From NCBI RefSeq assembly GCF_003751265.1, contig NZ_RJKN01000001.1, positions 1 to 64,000 on the forward strand: DNA of 64,000 nucleotides. Reading direction: 5' to 3'. The notes beneath the pieces were generated by a model. It was not told the origin of the DNA and did no database searches. It worked only from the letters and a program-made list of their open reading frames with translations. Positions 50,154 to 62,452 of this stretch are shown piece by piece (positions within the stretch are counted from its first letter, which is position 1; the number at the start of each line of letters is the position of its first letter). The position numbers and the translations under genes are program-made. This stretch comes from Pseudokineococcus lusitanus (GTDB lineage Bacteria > Actinomycetota > Actinomycetes > Actinomycetales > Quadrisphaeraceae).

Positions 50154-52622
50154 GTGACCACCGCCCCCGCCCCGAGCGCCTCCGGGCGCCCCGCGGCGTC
50201 GGCGTCGCCGCCGCGCCCCCGCACGCCCGCCGACGACGTCGGCGCGGCGCCCGCCGGACCGCCGTCCCCGACCGGCACGCCGTCCGGCCGCCGGCATCCC
50301 GGCGCCGCCGCCCGGCGCCCGCGCCGTCACGACGGCCGGGGCGCCCTGCTGCCCGTGGTCACCGGGTCCCTCGTGGGGCTCCTCTGCGCCGTCGCGGTCG
50401 TCGCCGTCGGCATGGCCGCCCCGGCGGCCGCACCCCTCACGGCCTCCTTCGTCGTCGCCGTCACCGGCCTCGTCGGCGCCGCCGTCGTCCTCGCCCGCCG
50501 CGGCCCCGTCCGCGGCCGCTCGGCCCGGCGCTGGTTCGCCGCCTCGGCCGCCGCCTGGTGCGGCGGCGAGCTCGTCAGCGCGTTCGTCGTCGTGCTCGCC
50601 ACCGGGCCGCCGCCTCGGCCCAACCTCGGCGACGCCATCAGCATCTGCGCGGGGCCCCTCGCCCTCGTGGGCGTGCTCCGCCTGCCCCGTCCGGCGGGCC
50701 GGGTCGGCGCGCTCCGCACGCTCGGCGTCGACGCCGTCGTCCTCGCCCTCGGCGCCGCCGTGGCCGTCTGGATGGGCTTCTTCCCCTCCGGCGCCGGCGA
50801 GGCCCCCGGGCTCGTCGTCTTCTGCGTCCTCGTCGTCGTCCTCTACCTCGTCATCGGCTCCCTCATCGCGCAGGTCGCGATGGTCGGCCGCGACCTCGGC
50901 GTCGCCGTCCTCCTCGTCGGCCTCGCCGCCCTCGCGGTCGGCGACCTCGCCGTCACCCGCGAGCTGCTCGCCGGCGCGGCGCTGTGGTCCTGGCCGCTCG
51001 CCGCCACCCAGTGCCTCGCGTGGCCGGTGATCCTCGGCGGCGTCGACGCCATCGCCCGACGGCGTCCCCTCACCGCCCGCTCGGGGCGCACCGACGAGGG
51101 CGAGTCCTCCGCCACCGTCATGACGACGGCGGCCGTCTACGTCGCCTGGCTGGGCGCGCTCGCCGCGCTGCCCCGCAACGGCGGCGGGACCGTCGCCGTG
51201 GTCCTGGGCCTGCTCGCCGTCGGCTCCGCCGGCCTGCGCGAGGTGCTCCGGCTGCGCGCCCGGCTGCGGGCGGTGCGCCGCCTCGCCGAGGAGGCGCGCC
51301 ACGACGCGCTCACCGGGCTCGGCAACGCCCGCGCGCTCACCGGCCGCCTCGCGGGCCTCCTCGACGATGGGTCGCCCGCCTCCGTGGTCCTCCTCGACGT
51401 CGACGACTTCGCCGCCCTCGACGAGCGCCTGGGGCGCACGGCGTCCGACGAGCTCCTCGTCCGCCTCGCCGCCACCCTGGCCGCCCGCTTCGGCGACGAC
51501 CGGACGCACCGCCTCGGGGCGGACGACCTCGCCCTCCTCTGCCCGACCGGCCCCACCGAGGCCGAGGCGGTCGCGGAGGAGGCCCGTGCCCTCCTCGTCG
51601 CCGCGGCCGGGCCGGCGCTGCGGCTCACCGCCCGGGCCGGCGTCGCCGGCGTGGACGCCCTGCCCGCCGCCACCGCGGCCGTCGCGCCGACGACGGCCGC
51701 CCAGCTCCTCGCCGAGGCGACGACGGCCGTCACCGCGGCCGGCCGCGCCGGCGGCGACCGCACGGCCCTCTTCCGCGGCGAGGTCGCGGAGCGCGTGCGA
51801 CGCCGCGCGCTCGTCGAGCACCGGCTGCGCCAGGCCGTCACCGCCGACGCGCTCTCCGTCGAGCTCCAGCCGCTCGTGCACCTCGCGGACGGCCGGCTCA
51901 AGGGCTTCGAGGTGCTCTCGCGCTGGACCGACGAGGTCCTCGGCCGCGTGGGCCCCGACGAGTTCGTGCCCGTCGCCGAGGCCGCCGGCCTCGTGCCCGC
52001 GGTCGGCCGGGCGGCGCTGCGCCGGGGGCTCGCGGCGCTCGTCGCGGCCGGCGGGCCCGCCCGCGGCCTGACGCTGTCGGTCAACGCCTCGCCGCTCGAG
52101 CTGCGCGACCCCGGCTACCCGGACGTCGTCCTCGCCGAGCTGGCGGCGGCCGGCGTGGCACCGGGCCTGCTCGTCGTCGAGGTCACCGAGGGCCTGCTCG
52201 TCACCGAGGACGACCCGGCGCTCGACGTGCTGCGCGCGCTGCGCGACGGCGGCTGCCGCGTGGCGCTCGACGACGTCGGCGCCGGCTACGCCTCGATGAC
52301 CTACCTCGCCCGTCTCCCCGTCGACGTCGTCAAGGTCGACCGCTCCCTCGTCGCCGGCGTCGGGACGCCCCGCACCGGCCGCGTCCTCGAGGCCCTCGTC
52401 CAGCTCTCCTGCTCGCTCGGCCTCGTGGTCCTCGTCGAGGGCGTCGAGGAGGAGCACCAGGTGGCCCCGCTGCTCGCCACCGGCGCGACGCTGGGCCAGG
52501 GGTGGCTCTGGTCGCGCGCCCTGCCCGTGGACGAGCTGCCCGCGCTCGTCGCCGCGGACGCCGCGGCCCACCCCGGGCCCGCCCGCGCCGTCGGGGCCGT
52601 CGGGGCCGTCGGGGCCGTCTGA
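50154..52622 (+). CDS. Membrane GGDEF/EAL protein, likely c-di-GMP phosphodiesterase
   Basis: 822 residues. A basic Pro/Ala tail (1-60) is followed by eight to ten membrane helices (about 65-360), a GGDEF domain and an EAL domain. The GGDEF motif is degenerate (RLGADDL), so cyclase activity is unlikely. The EAL domain keeps its active residues: 'FEVLSRW', 'SVNASP', 'VEVTEGLL', 'LDDVGAGY', 'VKVDRS', 'VEGVEEE' and 'LGQGWLWS'. It should break down c-di-GMP, possibly gated by the GGDEF remnant binding GTP. It ends in AVGAVGAVGAV from a 9-base repeat. GTG start is first in frame. Located between uvrA and uvrC. Confidence 0.9.
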   Translation: MTTAPAPSASGRPAASASPPRPRTPADDVGAAPAGPPSPTGTPSGRRHPGAAARRPRRHDGRGALLPVVTGSLVGLLCAVAVVAVGMAAPAAAPLTASFVVAVTGLVGAAVVLARRGPVRGRSARRWFAASAAAWCGGELVSAFVVVLATGPPPRPNLGDAISICAGPLALVGVLRLPRPAGRVGALRTLGVDAVVLALGAAVAVWMGFFPSGAGEAPGLVVFCVLVVVLYLVIGSLIAQVAMVGRDLGVAVLLVGLAALAVGDLAVTRELLAGAALWSWPLAATQCLAWPVILGGVDAIARRRPLTARSGRTDEGESSATVMTTAAVYVAWLGALAALPRNGGGTVAVVLGLLAVGSAGLREVLRLRARLRAVRRLAEEARHDALTGLGNARALTGRLAGLLDDGSPASVVLLDVDDFAALDERLGRTASDELLVRLAATLAARFGDDRTHRLGADDLALLCPTGPTEAEAVAEEARALLVAAAGPALRLTARAGVAGVDALPAATAAVAPTTAAQLLAEATTAVTAAGRAGGDRTALFRGEVAERVRRRALVEHRLRQAVTADALSVELQPLVHLADGRLKGFEVLSRWTDEVLGRVGPDEFVPVAEAAGLVPAVGRAALRRGLAALVAAGGPARGLTLSVNASPLELRDPGYPDVVLAELAAAGVAPGLLVVEVTEGLLVTEDDPALDVLRALRDGGCRVALDDVGAGYASMTYLARLPVDVVKVDRSLVAGVGTPRTGRVLEALVQLSCSLGLVVLVEGVEEEHQVAPLLATGATLGQGWLWSRALPVDELPALVAADAAAHPGPARAVGAVGAVGAV
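52586..52620 (+). repeat. Four 9-base repeats at the end of the GGDEF/EAL gene
   Basis: GCCGTCGGG is repeated about four times, coding AVG units and ending at the stop codon. Confidence 0.8.
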
Positions 52623-52640
52623 GCCGTCGCAGGGCCCGCC

Positions 52641-52646
52641 TAGGCT
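52641..52646 (+). promoter_or_regulatory. uvrC -10, predicted leaderless start
   Basis: TAGGCT ends 6 bases before the uvrC GTG. Upstream CCGTCGCAG at the N8 distance matches the PafBC box in only 5 of 9. Confidence 0.5.
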
Positions 52647-52652
52647 GAGGCG

Positions 52653-54836
52653 GTGGCAGACCCGTCGACCTACCGCCCCCGGCCGGGGGAGGTGCCCGAC
52701 TCCCCGGGCGTCTACCGGTTCCGCGACGCCGCCGGCCGGGTCGTCTACGTCGGCAAGGCGCGCAGCCTGCGGCAGCGGCTCGCCTCCTACTTCCAGGACG
52801 TCGCCGGGCTCCACCCGCGGACGCAGACGATGGTCACGACCGCGGCCTCCGTCGAGTGGACGACCGTGGCCACCGAGGTCGAGGCGCTGCAGCTCGAGTA
52901 CGCCTGGATCAAGGAGTTCGACCCGCGGTTCAACGTCAAGTACCGCGACGACAAGTCCTACCCCTACCTCGCCGTGACGATGGGGGAGAAGTACCCCCGC
53001 GTCCAGGTCCTGCGCGGCGCCAAGCGCCCCGGCACCCGCTACTTCGGGCCGTACACGCACGCGTGGGCCATCCGCGAGACCGTCGACCTCCTCCTGCGGG
53101 TCTTCCCCATCCGGAGCTGCTCGGCCGGCGTCCTCAAGCGCGCCGCGCAGGTCGGGCGGCCGTGCCTGCTGGGCTACATCGGCAAGTGCTCGGCCCCCTG
53201 CGTCGGCAAGATCAGCGAGGAGGACCACCGCGCGCTCGCCGAGGACCTCGCCGACTTCATGGCGGGAAGCACCCAGAAGTTCGTCCGTCGCCTCGAGGAC
53301 GAGATGAGGGCGGCGTCGGCCGACCTCGACTTCGAGCGGGCGGCCCGCCGCCGCGACGACCTCGGCGCGCTGCGCCGGGCGCTCGAGAAGAGCGCCGTCG
53401 TCCTCCCCGACGCCACCGACGCCGACGTCTTCGCCCTCGCCGAGGACGAGCTGCAGGCCGCGGTGCAGGTCTTCCACGTCCGCGGCGGGCGCGTGCGCGG
53501 CCAGCGGGGCTGGGTCGTCGAGAAGGTCGAGGACGTCACGACGGCGGACCTCGTCGAGCACCTCCTGCAGCAGGTGTACGGCGAGCAGGGCGGCGAGGGC
53601 GGGGCGCCCGCCCCCGCCGAGGCGGTCGGCGGCGGCGGCGTGCGCGGCGACCGGGCCGAGCTCGCCGAGCGGGCCGCCCGGGCCCGGCGCTCGGCGCCCG
53701 GGGCGGTGCCGCGTGAGGTGCTCGTCCCCGTGCAGCCCACCGACGCCGAGGGCGTGACGACCTGGCTGTCCGGCCTGCGCGGCGCGGCCGTCGACGTCCG
53801 CGTGCCCCAGCGGGGCGACAAGCGCGCCCTCATGGAGACGGTGGCCAAGAACGCCTCGCAGGCGCTCGCGCTGCACAAGACGCGCCGGGGCGGCGACCTC
53901 ACGACCCGCAGCCTCGCGCTCGCCGAGCTGCAGGACGCCCTCGGCCTCGACGAGGCCCCGCTGAGGATCGAGTGCTACGACGTCTCCAACCTCCAGGGCA
54001 CGGAGGTCGTCGCGTCGATGGTCGTCTTCGAGGACGGCCTGCCGCGCAAGGGCGAGTACCGGCGCTTCGCCGTGCGCGGCGAGTCGGTGCGGGCCGGCGA
54101 CGCGCAGGACGACACCGCCGCGATGCACGAGGTGATGGTGCGGCGGTTCCGTCGGCACCTGGAGGCGGCGCGGGGAGCGGCGGACGACGGCGTCGCCGTC
54201 ACCGGCCGTTCCGGCGCCGACGTGCCCGCGGACCCCGACGACCCCGCGGGCGAGGACGACGCCGTCGGGCAGCCCGTCGACCCCCGCACCGGCCGGCCGC
54301 GCCGCTTCGCCTACCCGCCCCAGCTCGTCGTCGTCGACGGCGGTCCGCCGCAGGTCGCCGCGGCCGCGCGGGCGCTGGAGGAGCTGGGCGTCTCGGACGT
54401 CGCGCTGTGCGGCCTCGCCAAGCGCCTCGAGGAGGTGTGGTTGCCGGGGGAGGAGTTCCCCGTCGTCCTGCCGCGGCAGAGCGAGGGGCTCTACCTCCTC
54501 CAGCGCGTCCGCGACGAGGCCCACCGCTTCGCCATCACCTACCACCGGCAGCGCCGGAGCTCGTCGATGACCCGGAGCGCGCTCGACGACGTCCCCGGGC
54601 TCGGCCCGGCCCGCCGGCAGGCCCTGCTCAAGCGCTTCGGCTCGCTCAAGCGGCTGCGGGCGGCGACCGTCGACGAGGTGTGCGAGGTCCCGGGCGTCGG
54701 CCCGGCGACGGCGCGGGCCGTGCTCGACGCCCTCGCCCCGGCCGCGGCCACCGCCGGGCGGACGGGCGAGGCGTCGACGACCGACGAGGGCCTGCGGGTC
54801 AACACCGCGACGGGCGAGCTGCTCGACGACGAGTGA
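52653..54836 (+). CDS. uvrC: UvrABC system protein C
   Basis: 727 residues; makes both incisions in excision repair. GIY-YIG nuclease '[24 protein letters not shown]' (about 19-43), UVR domain ('[27 protein letters not shown]', about 222-248), RNase H-like nuclease '[25 protein letters not shown]' (about 438-462) and two C-terminal helix-hairpin-helix motifs ('[18 protein letters not shown]', '[16 protein letters not shown]'). A short Asp/Pro-rich insert lies near 510-545. GTG leaderless start. Confidence 0.97.
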   Translation: MADPSTYRPRPGEVPDSPGVYRFRDAAGRVVYVGKARSLRQRLASYFQDVAGLHPRTQTMVTTAASVEWTTVATEVEALQLEYAWIKEFDPRFNVKYRDDKSYPYLAVTMGEKYPRVQVLRGAKRPGTRYFGPYTHAWAIRETVDLLLRVFPIRSCSAGVLKRAAQVGRPCLLGYIGKCSAPCVGKISEEDHRALAEDLADFMAGSTQKFVRRLEDEMRAASADLDFERAARRRDDLGALRRALEKSAVVLPDATDADVFALAEDELQAAVQVFHVRGGRVRGQRGWVVEKVEDVTTADLVEHLLQQVYGEQGGEGGAPAPAEAVGGGGVRGDRAELAERAARARRSAPGAVPREVLVPVQPTDAEGVTTWLSGLRGAAVDVRVPQRGDKRALMETVAKNASQALALHKTRRGGDLTTRSLALAELQDALGLDEAPLRIECYDVSNLQGTEVVASMVVFEDGLPRKGEYRRFAVRGESVRAGDAQDDTAAMHEVMVRRFRRHLEAARGAADDGVAVTGRSGADVPADPDDPAGEDDAVGQPVDPRTGRPRRFAYPPQLVVVDGGPPQVAAAARALEELGVSDVALCGLAKRLEEVWLPGEEFPVVLPRQSEGLYLLQRVRDEAHRFAITYHRQRRSSSMTRSALDDVPGLGPARRQALLKRFGSLKRLRAATVDEVCEVPGVGPATARAVLDALAPAAATAGRTGEASTTDEGLRVNTATGELLDDE

Positions 54837-54912
54837 GCCGCGCGGGCTGCGCCGGACGACGGACGGGCGCCCCGGCGGCGCGGGCGCCGTCGACGGGCGG
54901 GCCCGGCGCTGC

Positions 54913-54918
54913 GAGGAT
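54913..54918 (+). promoter_or_regulatory. rapZ -10-like hexamer
   Basis: GAGGAT ends 6 bases before the rapZ GTG. It could also be read as a ribosome site, so leaderless status is less sure. Confidence 0.35.
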
Positions 54919-54924
54919 CAGCCC

Positions 54925-56109
54925 GTGGCGCACCCGGACGGACCCGACACCACCGACGGGCGGTCGCGGCGCGACCGCGGCAACCTCGAGGAGACCGGCG
55001 AGATCCCCGTGCTCGTGCCCGGCCGGGCCGGCGAGCCGGGCCGGTCCACGGCGCCGCCGGACGACGACGAGCCCCCCGGCTGGTCGACCGGCCCGGCGGG
55101 CCCCGCGGCCGCCCTCCCCGACCAGGTGCCCGTGCCGGCGGGCGGCGACGCCCCCGAGGGCATCTCCGTGACCGGGCCCCTGCCCTCCCGCCCGCCCGCC
55201 GCCGAGGACGGCGGCCCCGCCGACGCCCCCGAGGACGGGGCCACCGGCCGCGGCACCGAGGTGCTCGTCATCACCGGCATGTCCGGCGCCGGCCGGTCCA
55301 CCGTGGCGGACCGGCTCGAGGACGTCGGCTGGTACGTCGTCGACAACCTCCCGCCGCAGATGCTCTCCGCGCTGGCCGGGGTCGCCTCGCGGGCGCGGCG
55401 GGCGCTCCCGCGCGTCGCCGTCGTCCTCGACGTGCGCGGCCAGGAGTTCTTCCCCGAGGTCCAGACCGCCCTCGGCGAGCTGCGCGAGCAGGGCGTCGTC
55501 GTCCGGGTGCTCTTCCTCGACGCGAGCGACGAGGCCCTCGTCCGCCGTTTCGAGTCGGTCCGCCGCCCCCACCCGCTGCAGGCGGACGGCCGCATCCTCG
55601 ACGGCATCCGGCGGGAGCGGGAGCTCGTCGCGGCGCTGCGCGGCGGCGCCGACCTCCTCGTCGACACGAGCGACCTCAACGTCCACCAGCTCGGCGCCCG
55701 CGTCACCGACTCCTTCGGCGAGGAGGGCCGGCCGCGGCTGCGCCTCACGGTCATGTCCTTCGGCTTCAAGTACGGCATCCCCGTCGACGCCGACCACGTC
55801 GTCGACGTCCGCTTCCTGCCCAACCCGTACTGGGACCCGGCGCTGCGGGGGCACACCGGCCAGGAGCCGGTCGTCCGCGACTTCGTCCTCCAGCAGGACG
55901 GCGCGCTCGAGTGGCTCGACCGTTACGCCGCCGCCCTCGAGCCGGTCGTCGCCGGGTACCGCCGCGAGCACCGCGGCTTCGCCACCGTCGCCGTCGGGTG
56001 CACCGGCGGCAAGCACCGCTCCGTCGCGCTGAGCGAGCAGCTGGCGCGCCGGCTGCGGGGCGACGACGTGGCCGCCCGCGTCGTCCACCGCGACCTGGGG
56101 CGCGAGTGA
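54925..56109 (+). CDS. rapZ: RNase adapter RapZ (P-loop nucleotide-binding, YvcJ family)
   Basis: 394 residues. An acidic/Pro-rich N-terminal extension of about 110 residues precedes the family core: Walker A '[19 protein letters not shown]' (about 113-131), '[12 protein letters not shown]', and the C-terminal RNA-binding-like part '[25 protein letters not shown]' and '[17 protein letters not shown]'. In enterobacteria RapZ presents GlmZ RNA to RNase E; in actinobacteria the role is not settled. The stop overlaps yvcK by GTGA. rapZ-yvcK-whiA is a conserved actinobacterial cluster. Confidence 0.94.
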   Translation: MAHPDGPDTTDGRSRRDRGNLEETGEIPVLVPGRAGEPGRSTAPPDDDEPPGWSTGPAGPAAALPDQVPVPAGGDAPEGISVTGPLPSRPPAAEDGGPADAPEDGATGRGTEVLVITGMSGAGRSTVADRLEDVGWYVVDNLPPQMLSALAGVASRARRALPRVAVVLDVRGQEFFPEVQTALGELREQGVVVRVLFLDASDEALVRRFESVRRPHPLQADGRILDGIRRERELVAALRGGADLLVDTSDLNVHQLGARVTDSFGEEGRPRLRLTVMSFGFKYGIPVDADHVVDVRFLPNPYWDPALRGHTGQEPVVRDFVLQQDGALEWLDRYAAALEPVVAGYRREHRGFATVAVGCTGGKHRSVALSEQLARRLRGDDVAARVVHRDLGRE

Positions 56110-57155
56110 CCGCGGGCCCCCCGACCGGCGCCCTCCACCTGCCGTCCCTCGGCGCCCTGCCCGTCCCCACGGGCGCGGCCGCCGTGCCCCCGCCCCCGTC
56201 GGTCGTGGCGCTCGGCGGCGGCCACGGCCTGTCGGCGTCCCTGCAGGCGCTGCGGCACCTCACCGACCGCCTCACCGCCGTCGTCACCGTCGCCGACGAC
56301 GGCGGCTCGAGCGGGCGCCTGCGCGAGGAGCTCGGCGTGCTGCCGCCCGGCGACCTGCGGATGGCCCTCGCCGCGCTCTGCGACGACGCCGACTGGGGCC
56401 GCACGTGGCGCGACGTCGTCCAGCACCGCTTCGGCAGCGACGGCGACCTGCGCGGCCACGCCGTCGGCAACCTCCTCATCGTCGCGCTGTGGGAGCTGCT
56501 CGACGACGTCGTCGGCGGCCTCGACTGGGTGGCGCACCTGCTGGGGGCGCGCGGCCGCGTGCTGCCCATGTCCCTCGTGCCCCTCGTCGTCGAGGGCGAC
56601 GTCACCCCGCCCGGCGGGGGACCCGCGCACGTGGTCCGCGGGCAGGTCGCGCTGGCGACGGCGGACGGCCGGATCGACGAGGTCCGCCTCGACCCGGCGG
56701 AGCCCCCGGCGTGCCCGGAGGCGGTGGAGGCCGTGCTCGAGGCCGACTGGGTCGTCATGGGGCCGGGCTCGTGGTTCACGAGCGTCATGCCGCACCTGCG
56801 GGTGCCGGCGCTGGCCCGCGCCCTCGTCGAGACCCGGGCCCGGCGCTGCGTCGTCCTCAACCTGACGTCCTCGCAGGCGGAGACGGCCGGGCTGTCGGCC
56901 GCCGAGCACCTCCACGCCCTCGCCCGGCACGCCCCGGACCTCCGCGTCGACGCCGTCGTGGCCGACCCCCGCGTCATGGGGGACGGGTCGGCGCTGACGA
57001 CCACCTGCGACGACCTGGGCGCCCAGCTCGTCCTGCGGCGGGTGGCGCGCTCGCGACGCTCGGCCGAGCACGACCCCCTGCGCCTGGCGGCCGCCTTCCG
57101 CGACGCGTTCGAGGGGCGCGACGAGGGGGCGGCGGTCGCCACCCCGCGGGCCTGA
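56106..57155 (+). CDS. yvcK: Gluconeogenesis factor YvcK/CuvA family protein
   Basis: 349 residues. '[45 protein letters not shown]' is the UDP-sugar/nucleotide-binding start of the family; '[12 protein letters not shown]' and '[16 protein letters not shown]' follow. YvcK proteins bind UDP-GlcNAc and influence cell-wall synthesis and growth on gluconeogenic carbon sources in mycobacteria and Bacillus. GTG start overlaps rapZ. The catalytic activity, if any, is unknown. Confidence 0.94.
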   Translation: MTAGPPTGALHLPSLGALPVPTGAAAVPPPPSVVALGGGHGLSASLQALRHLTDRLTAVVTVADDGGSSGRLREELGVLPPGDLRMALAALCDDADWGRTWRDVVQHRFGSDGDLRGHAVGNLLIVALWELLDDVVGGLDWVAHLLGARGRVLPMSLVPLVVEGDVTPPGGGPAHVVRGQVALATADGRIDEVRLDPAEPPACPEAVEAVLEADWVVMGPGSWFTSVMPHLRVPALARALVETRARRCVVLNLTSSQAETAGLSAAEHLHALARHAPDLRVDAVVADPRVMGDGSALTTTCDDLGAQLVLRRVARSRRSAEHDPLRLAAAFRDAFEGRDEGAAVATPRA

Positions 57156-57238
57156 CCCGCGCCCGCCGGACGGCGTGCGCCGCCCGGCGGGCCCCGGCGA
57201 CCTCGCCCCGGCGGCACCGGGCACGGGCGCGCCGGTGC

Positions 57239-57244
57239 GAGGAT
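57239..57244 (+). promoter_or_regulatory. whiA -10-like hexamer
   Basis: GAGGAT ends 6 bases before the whiA ATG; could equally be a ribosome site. Confidence 0.35.
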
Positions 57245-57250
57245 GGGGGC

Positions 57251-58231
57251 ATGGCCCTGACGGCGCAGGTGAAGGACGAGCTCAGCCGCCTCCCGGTCAC
57301 GAGGACGTGCGACCGCCGCGCCGAGACGTCCGCCGTGCTCCGGTTCGCGGGCGGGCTCCACATCGTCTCGGGGCACGTCGTCGTCGAGGCGGAGCTGGAC
57401 ACCGGCGCCGCCGCCCGGCGGCTGCGCAAGGACGTCACCGAGGTCTTCGGCGCGGCCTGCGACGTCGTGGTCCTCCAGCCGAGCGGCCTGCGCCGCGGCA
57501 CCCGCTACGTGGTCCGCGTCGTCAAGGACGGCGAGTCGCTCGCCCGCCAGACCGGCCTCCTCGACGGCCGCGGCCGCCCCGTGCGCGGGCTGCCGCCGCA
57601 GGTCGTCGGGGGCGGCGCGTGCTGCGCCGAGGCAGCCTGGCGCGGGGCCTTCCTCGCCCACGGCTCGCTCACCGAGCCCGGCCGCAGCTCCGCCATGGAG
57701 ATCACCTGCCCGGGCCCGGAGGCCGCGCTCGCCCTCGTCGGCAGCGCCCGCCGCCTCGGCGTCGCCGCCAAGGCGCGCGAGGTCCGCGGGGTGGACCGGG
57801 TCGTCGTCCGCGACGGCGACGCCATCGGCGCCCTCCTCACCCGGCTCGGCGCGCACGACGCCGTCATGGTCTGGGAGGAGCGCCGCATGCGGCGCGAGGT
57901 GCGGGCCACGGCCAACCGCCTCGCCAACTTCGACGACGCCAACCTGCGCCGCTCCGCCCGCGCGGCCGTGGCGGCCGGCGCGCGCGTCGAGCGGGCGCTG
58001 GAGATCCTCGGCGACGACGTCCCGGACCACCTCCTCGTCGCCGGGCGGCTGCGGGTCGAGCACCGCCAGGCCTCGCTCGAGGAGCTGGGCGCCATGGCCG
58101 AGCCGGTCATGACGAAGGACGCGGTCGCCGGCCGGATCCGTCGGCTGCTCGCCATGGCCGACCGCCGCGCGGTCGAGCTCGGCGTCCCCGGCACGGAGGC
58201 CAACCTCACGCCGGACATGCTCGACGCCTGA
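57251..58231 (+). CDS. whiA: Sporulation/cell-division regulator WhiA
   Basis: 326 residues. N-terminal homing-endonuclease-like fold ('[32 protein letters not shown]', '[21 protein letters not shown]') and C-terminal helix-turn-helix ('[32 protein letters not shown]'). WhiA binds DNA and, with WhiB in Streptomyces, switches on division genes; it is present in non-sporulating actinobacteria too. ATG chosen at the conserved '[11 protein letters not shown]'. Last gene of the rapZ-yvcK-whiA group. Confidence 0.96.
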   Translation: MALTAQVKDELSRLPVTRTCDRRAETSAVLRFAGGLHIVSGHVVVEAELDTGAAARRLRKDVTEVFGAACDVVVLQPSGLRRGTRYVVRVVKDGESLARQTGLLDGRGRPVRGLPPQVVGGGACCAEAAWRGAFLAHGSLTEPGRSSAMEITCPGPEAALALVGSARRLGVAAKAREVRGVDRVVVRDGDAIGALLTRLGAHDAVMVWEERRMRREVRATANRLANFDDANLRRSARAAVAAGARVERALEILGDDVPDHLLVAGRLRVEHRQASLEELGAMAEPVMTKDAVAGRIRRLLAMADRRAVELGVPGTEANLTPDMLDA

Positions 58232-58252
58232 CGGCACCGCACCGACAGAGCC

Positions 58253-58268
58253 TGTGGCCCAGATCACA
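58253..58268. promoter_or_regulatory. Crp/GlxR-type binding site upstream of gap
   Basis: TGTGGCCCAGATCACA matches TGTGA-N6-TCACA with one change. Its centre lies about 61.5 bases before the transcription start predicted from the gap -10, the classic class I activator position. Confidence 0.6.
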
Positions 58269-58309
58269 AACGGCGGCGGGTCGGCCAGCGGACGACGGGG
58301 CCGATGTCC

Positions 58310-60633
<2,324 letters not shown>

Positions 60634-60636
60634 CGC

Positions 60637-61440
60637 GTGGCCACCACCACGAGCAGGACCCCGCTCATGGCGGGCAACTGGAAGATGAACCTCGACCACC
60701 TGCAGGCGGCCTCGACGCTGCAGAAGCTGGCGTGGACGCTCCAGGACGCGAAGCACGACGCCGCGGCCGTCGAGGTCGTCGTCCTGCCGCCGTTCACCGA
60801 CCTGCGGACGGTGCAGACGCTCGTCGACGGCGACCGCCTCGAGCTGCGGTACGGCGCCCAGGACCTCTCCCCGCACGACAGCGGCGCCTACACGGGCGAC
60901 GTGTCCGGGGCGATGCTCGCGCGGCTCGGGTGCTCCTACGTGGTCGTCGGCCACAGCGAGCGGCGCGACGGCCACGGGGAGACCGACGAGGTCGTGGCGG
61001 CGAAGGCCGCGGCGGCGCTGCGGCACGGCATCACGCCCGTCGTCTGCGTCGGCGAGGGCCTCGACGTCCGCCAGGCCGGCCGTCAGGTCGAGCACGTGCT
61101 CGCGCAGGTGGACGGGTCGCTCGCCGGCCTCGACGCCGACGCGGTCGCGGGCCTCGTCGTCGCCTACGAGCCCGTCTGGGCCATCGGCACGGGCGAGGTG
61201 GCGACCCCGGCGGACGCGCAGGAGGTGTGCGGCGCGATCCGTGCCCGCCTGCGCGAGACGCACGGCGACGCCGCGGCGGACGGCGTCCGCGTCCTCTACG
61301 GCGGCTCGGTGAAGCCGTCCAACGTCGCGGCCGTCATGGCCGAGGAGGACGTCGACGGCGCCCTCGTCGGCGGCGCGAGCCTCGACCCGGCGGACTTCGC
61401 CGCCATCGCGCGCTACCAGCACCACCACGGCGGCAGCTGA
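60637..61440 (+). CDS. tpiA: Triose-phosphate isomerase
   Basis: 267 residues; interconverts dihydroxyacetone phosphate and glyceraldehyde-3-phosphate. '[11 protein letters not shown]' (catalytic Lys), 'VVVGHSERR' (catalytic His) and '[15 protein letters not shown]' (catalytic Glu and lid), then '[10 protein letters not shown]' and '[10 protein letters not shown]'. GTG start directly after pgk. End of the glycolytic operon. Confidence 0.98.
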   Translation: MATTTSRTPLMAGNWKMNLDHLQAASTLQKLAWTLQDAKHDAAAVEVVVLPPFTDLRTVQTLVDGDRLELRYGAQDLSPHDSGAYTGDVSGAMLARLGCSYVVVGHSERRDGHGETDEVVAAKAAAALRHGITPVVCVGEGLDVRQAGRQVEHVLAQVDGSLAGLDADAVAGLVVAYEPVWAIGTGEVATPADAQEVCGAIRARLRETHGDAAADGVRVLYGGSVKPSNVAAVMAEEDVDGALVGGASLDPADFAAIARYQHHHGGS

Positions 61441-61446
61441 CCGCCC

Positions 61447-61497
61447 GACGGACGGCCCTCCCGGGCGGCGCAGCGCCGTCGGGGAGGGCCGTCCGTC
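61447..61497 (+). terminator. Terminator after tpiA
   Basis: 16-bp stem, GACGGACGGCCCTCCC (61447-61462) with 61482-61497, enclosing a small GGCGCAGCGCC hairpin. Confidence 0.8.
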
Positions 61498-61571
61498 TGC
61501 CGGGACCCCCTCCGGGTGGCACCGGCCGGCCTCCGTCGGCCCGGTCTGCCCCCCGTGGGTGGCTCGTCCCT

Positions 61572-61577
61572 TACCCT
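61572..61577 (+). promoter_or_regulatory. Probable secG -10
   Basis: TACCCT, leaving about 105 bases of leader before the GAGGAG ribosome site and GTG. Confidence 0.4.
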
Positions 61578-61686
61578 GTGCAGGCGTCGTCCGCCACGCG
61601 GACCCCCGGCCGTCCCGGCACCCCGCCGACCGGCCCGACGCCCAGGTCGTCCGAACGTCCCCGAGATCCACCGAGGAGCCCGTCCC

Positions 61687-61941
61687 GTGATCGACGTCCT
61701 GAGGATCCTGCTCCTGGTCCTCCTCGGCATCACCGGCCTGTTCCAGGTGCTCCTGGTCCTGCTCCACAAGGGCAAGGGCGGTGGCCTCTCGGACATGTTC
61801 GGCGGCGGCATGTCCGCCAGCGTGGGCAGCTCCGGCGTGGCCGAGCGGAACCTCAACCGCCTCACGGTGGCCATGGCCCTCCTGTGGGCCGCCGTCGTGG
61901 TGCTGCTCGGCCTCGTCGAGCGCTTCGACCCGAGCATCTGA
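61687..61941 (+). CDS. secG: Preprotein translocase subunit SecG
   Basis: 84 residues. Two membrane helices (about 5-25 and 57-77) flank the conserved cytoplasmic loop 'LLHKGKGGGLSDMFGGGMSASVGSSGVAERNLNRLT', the SecG hallmark. It assists the SecYE channel. GTG start with GAGGAGC. Conserved position between tpiA and rbpA. Confidence 0.95.
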   Translation: MIDVLRILLLVLLGITGLFQVLLVLLHKGKGGGLSDMFGGGMSASVGSSGVAERNLNRLTVAMALLWAAVVVLLGLVERFDPSI

Positions 61942-62023
61942 TCCCCGCCGGCCCCGCGCCGGCACCCACCCGCACGCAGATCGAGCGGCGGCCGCCCCGG
62001 CGGCGCGTCGAGGAGGAGGACCC

Positions 62024-62374
62024 GTGGCAGGAGGCAACGCCATCCGCGGCAGCCGTGTCGGCGCCGGCCCGATGGGCGAGGCGGAGCGGGGCGACAGCGC
62101 CCCCCGTGTCGTCGTGCAGTACTGGTGCGCCAACGGCCACGAGACCCGCCCGAGCTTCGCGCAGGACTCCGGCAGCCCCGTCCCCGAGACCTGGGACTGC
62201 CCGCGCTGCGGCTTCCCGGCCGGCCAGGACCAGGCGAACCCGCCGCAGCCGCTGCGCAACGAGCCCTACAAGACGCACCTCGCGTACGTGAAGGAGCGTC
62301 GCAACGACGCCGACGGCGCCGTCATCCTCGAGGAGGCGCTCGCCTCCCTGCGCGCCCGGCGGCTCGTGCCCTGA
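62024..62374 (+). CDS. rbpA: RNA polymerase-binding protein RbpA
   Basis: 116 residues. The actinobacterial RbpA binds sigma factor and RNA polymerase core and stabilises open promoter complexes. 'MAGGNAIRGSRVGAGPMGE' is the conserved N-terminal tail; Cys35, His39, Cys59 and Cys62 can bind zinc ('YWCANGHE', 'WDCPRCGFPA'); the C-terminal sigma-interacting helix is 'DADGAVILEEALASLRARR'. GTG start with GAGGAGGAGG. Confidence 0.96.
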   Translation: MAGGNAIRGSRVGAGPMGEAERGDSAPRVVVQYWCANGHETRPSFAQDSGSPVPETWDCPRCGFPAGQDQANPPQPLRNEPYKTHLAYVKERRNDADGAVILEEALASLRARRLVP

Positions 62375-62402
62375 GGCCCCGCCGGGAGCCCCGGCAGACG
62401 CC

Positions 62403-62437
62403 ACGGGCCGGCAGCGACGTCGTCGCTGCCGGCCCGT
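62403..62437. terminator. Bidirectional terminator between rbpA and pgl
   Basis: 16-bp stem starting ACGGGCCGGCAGCGAC with a 3-base loop, between convergent genes. Confidence 0.82.
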
Positions 62438-62452
62438 CGTCGTCCGTGGTGG

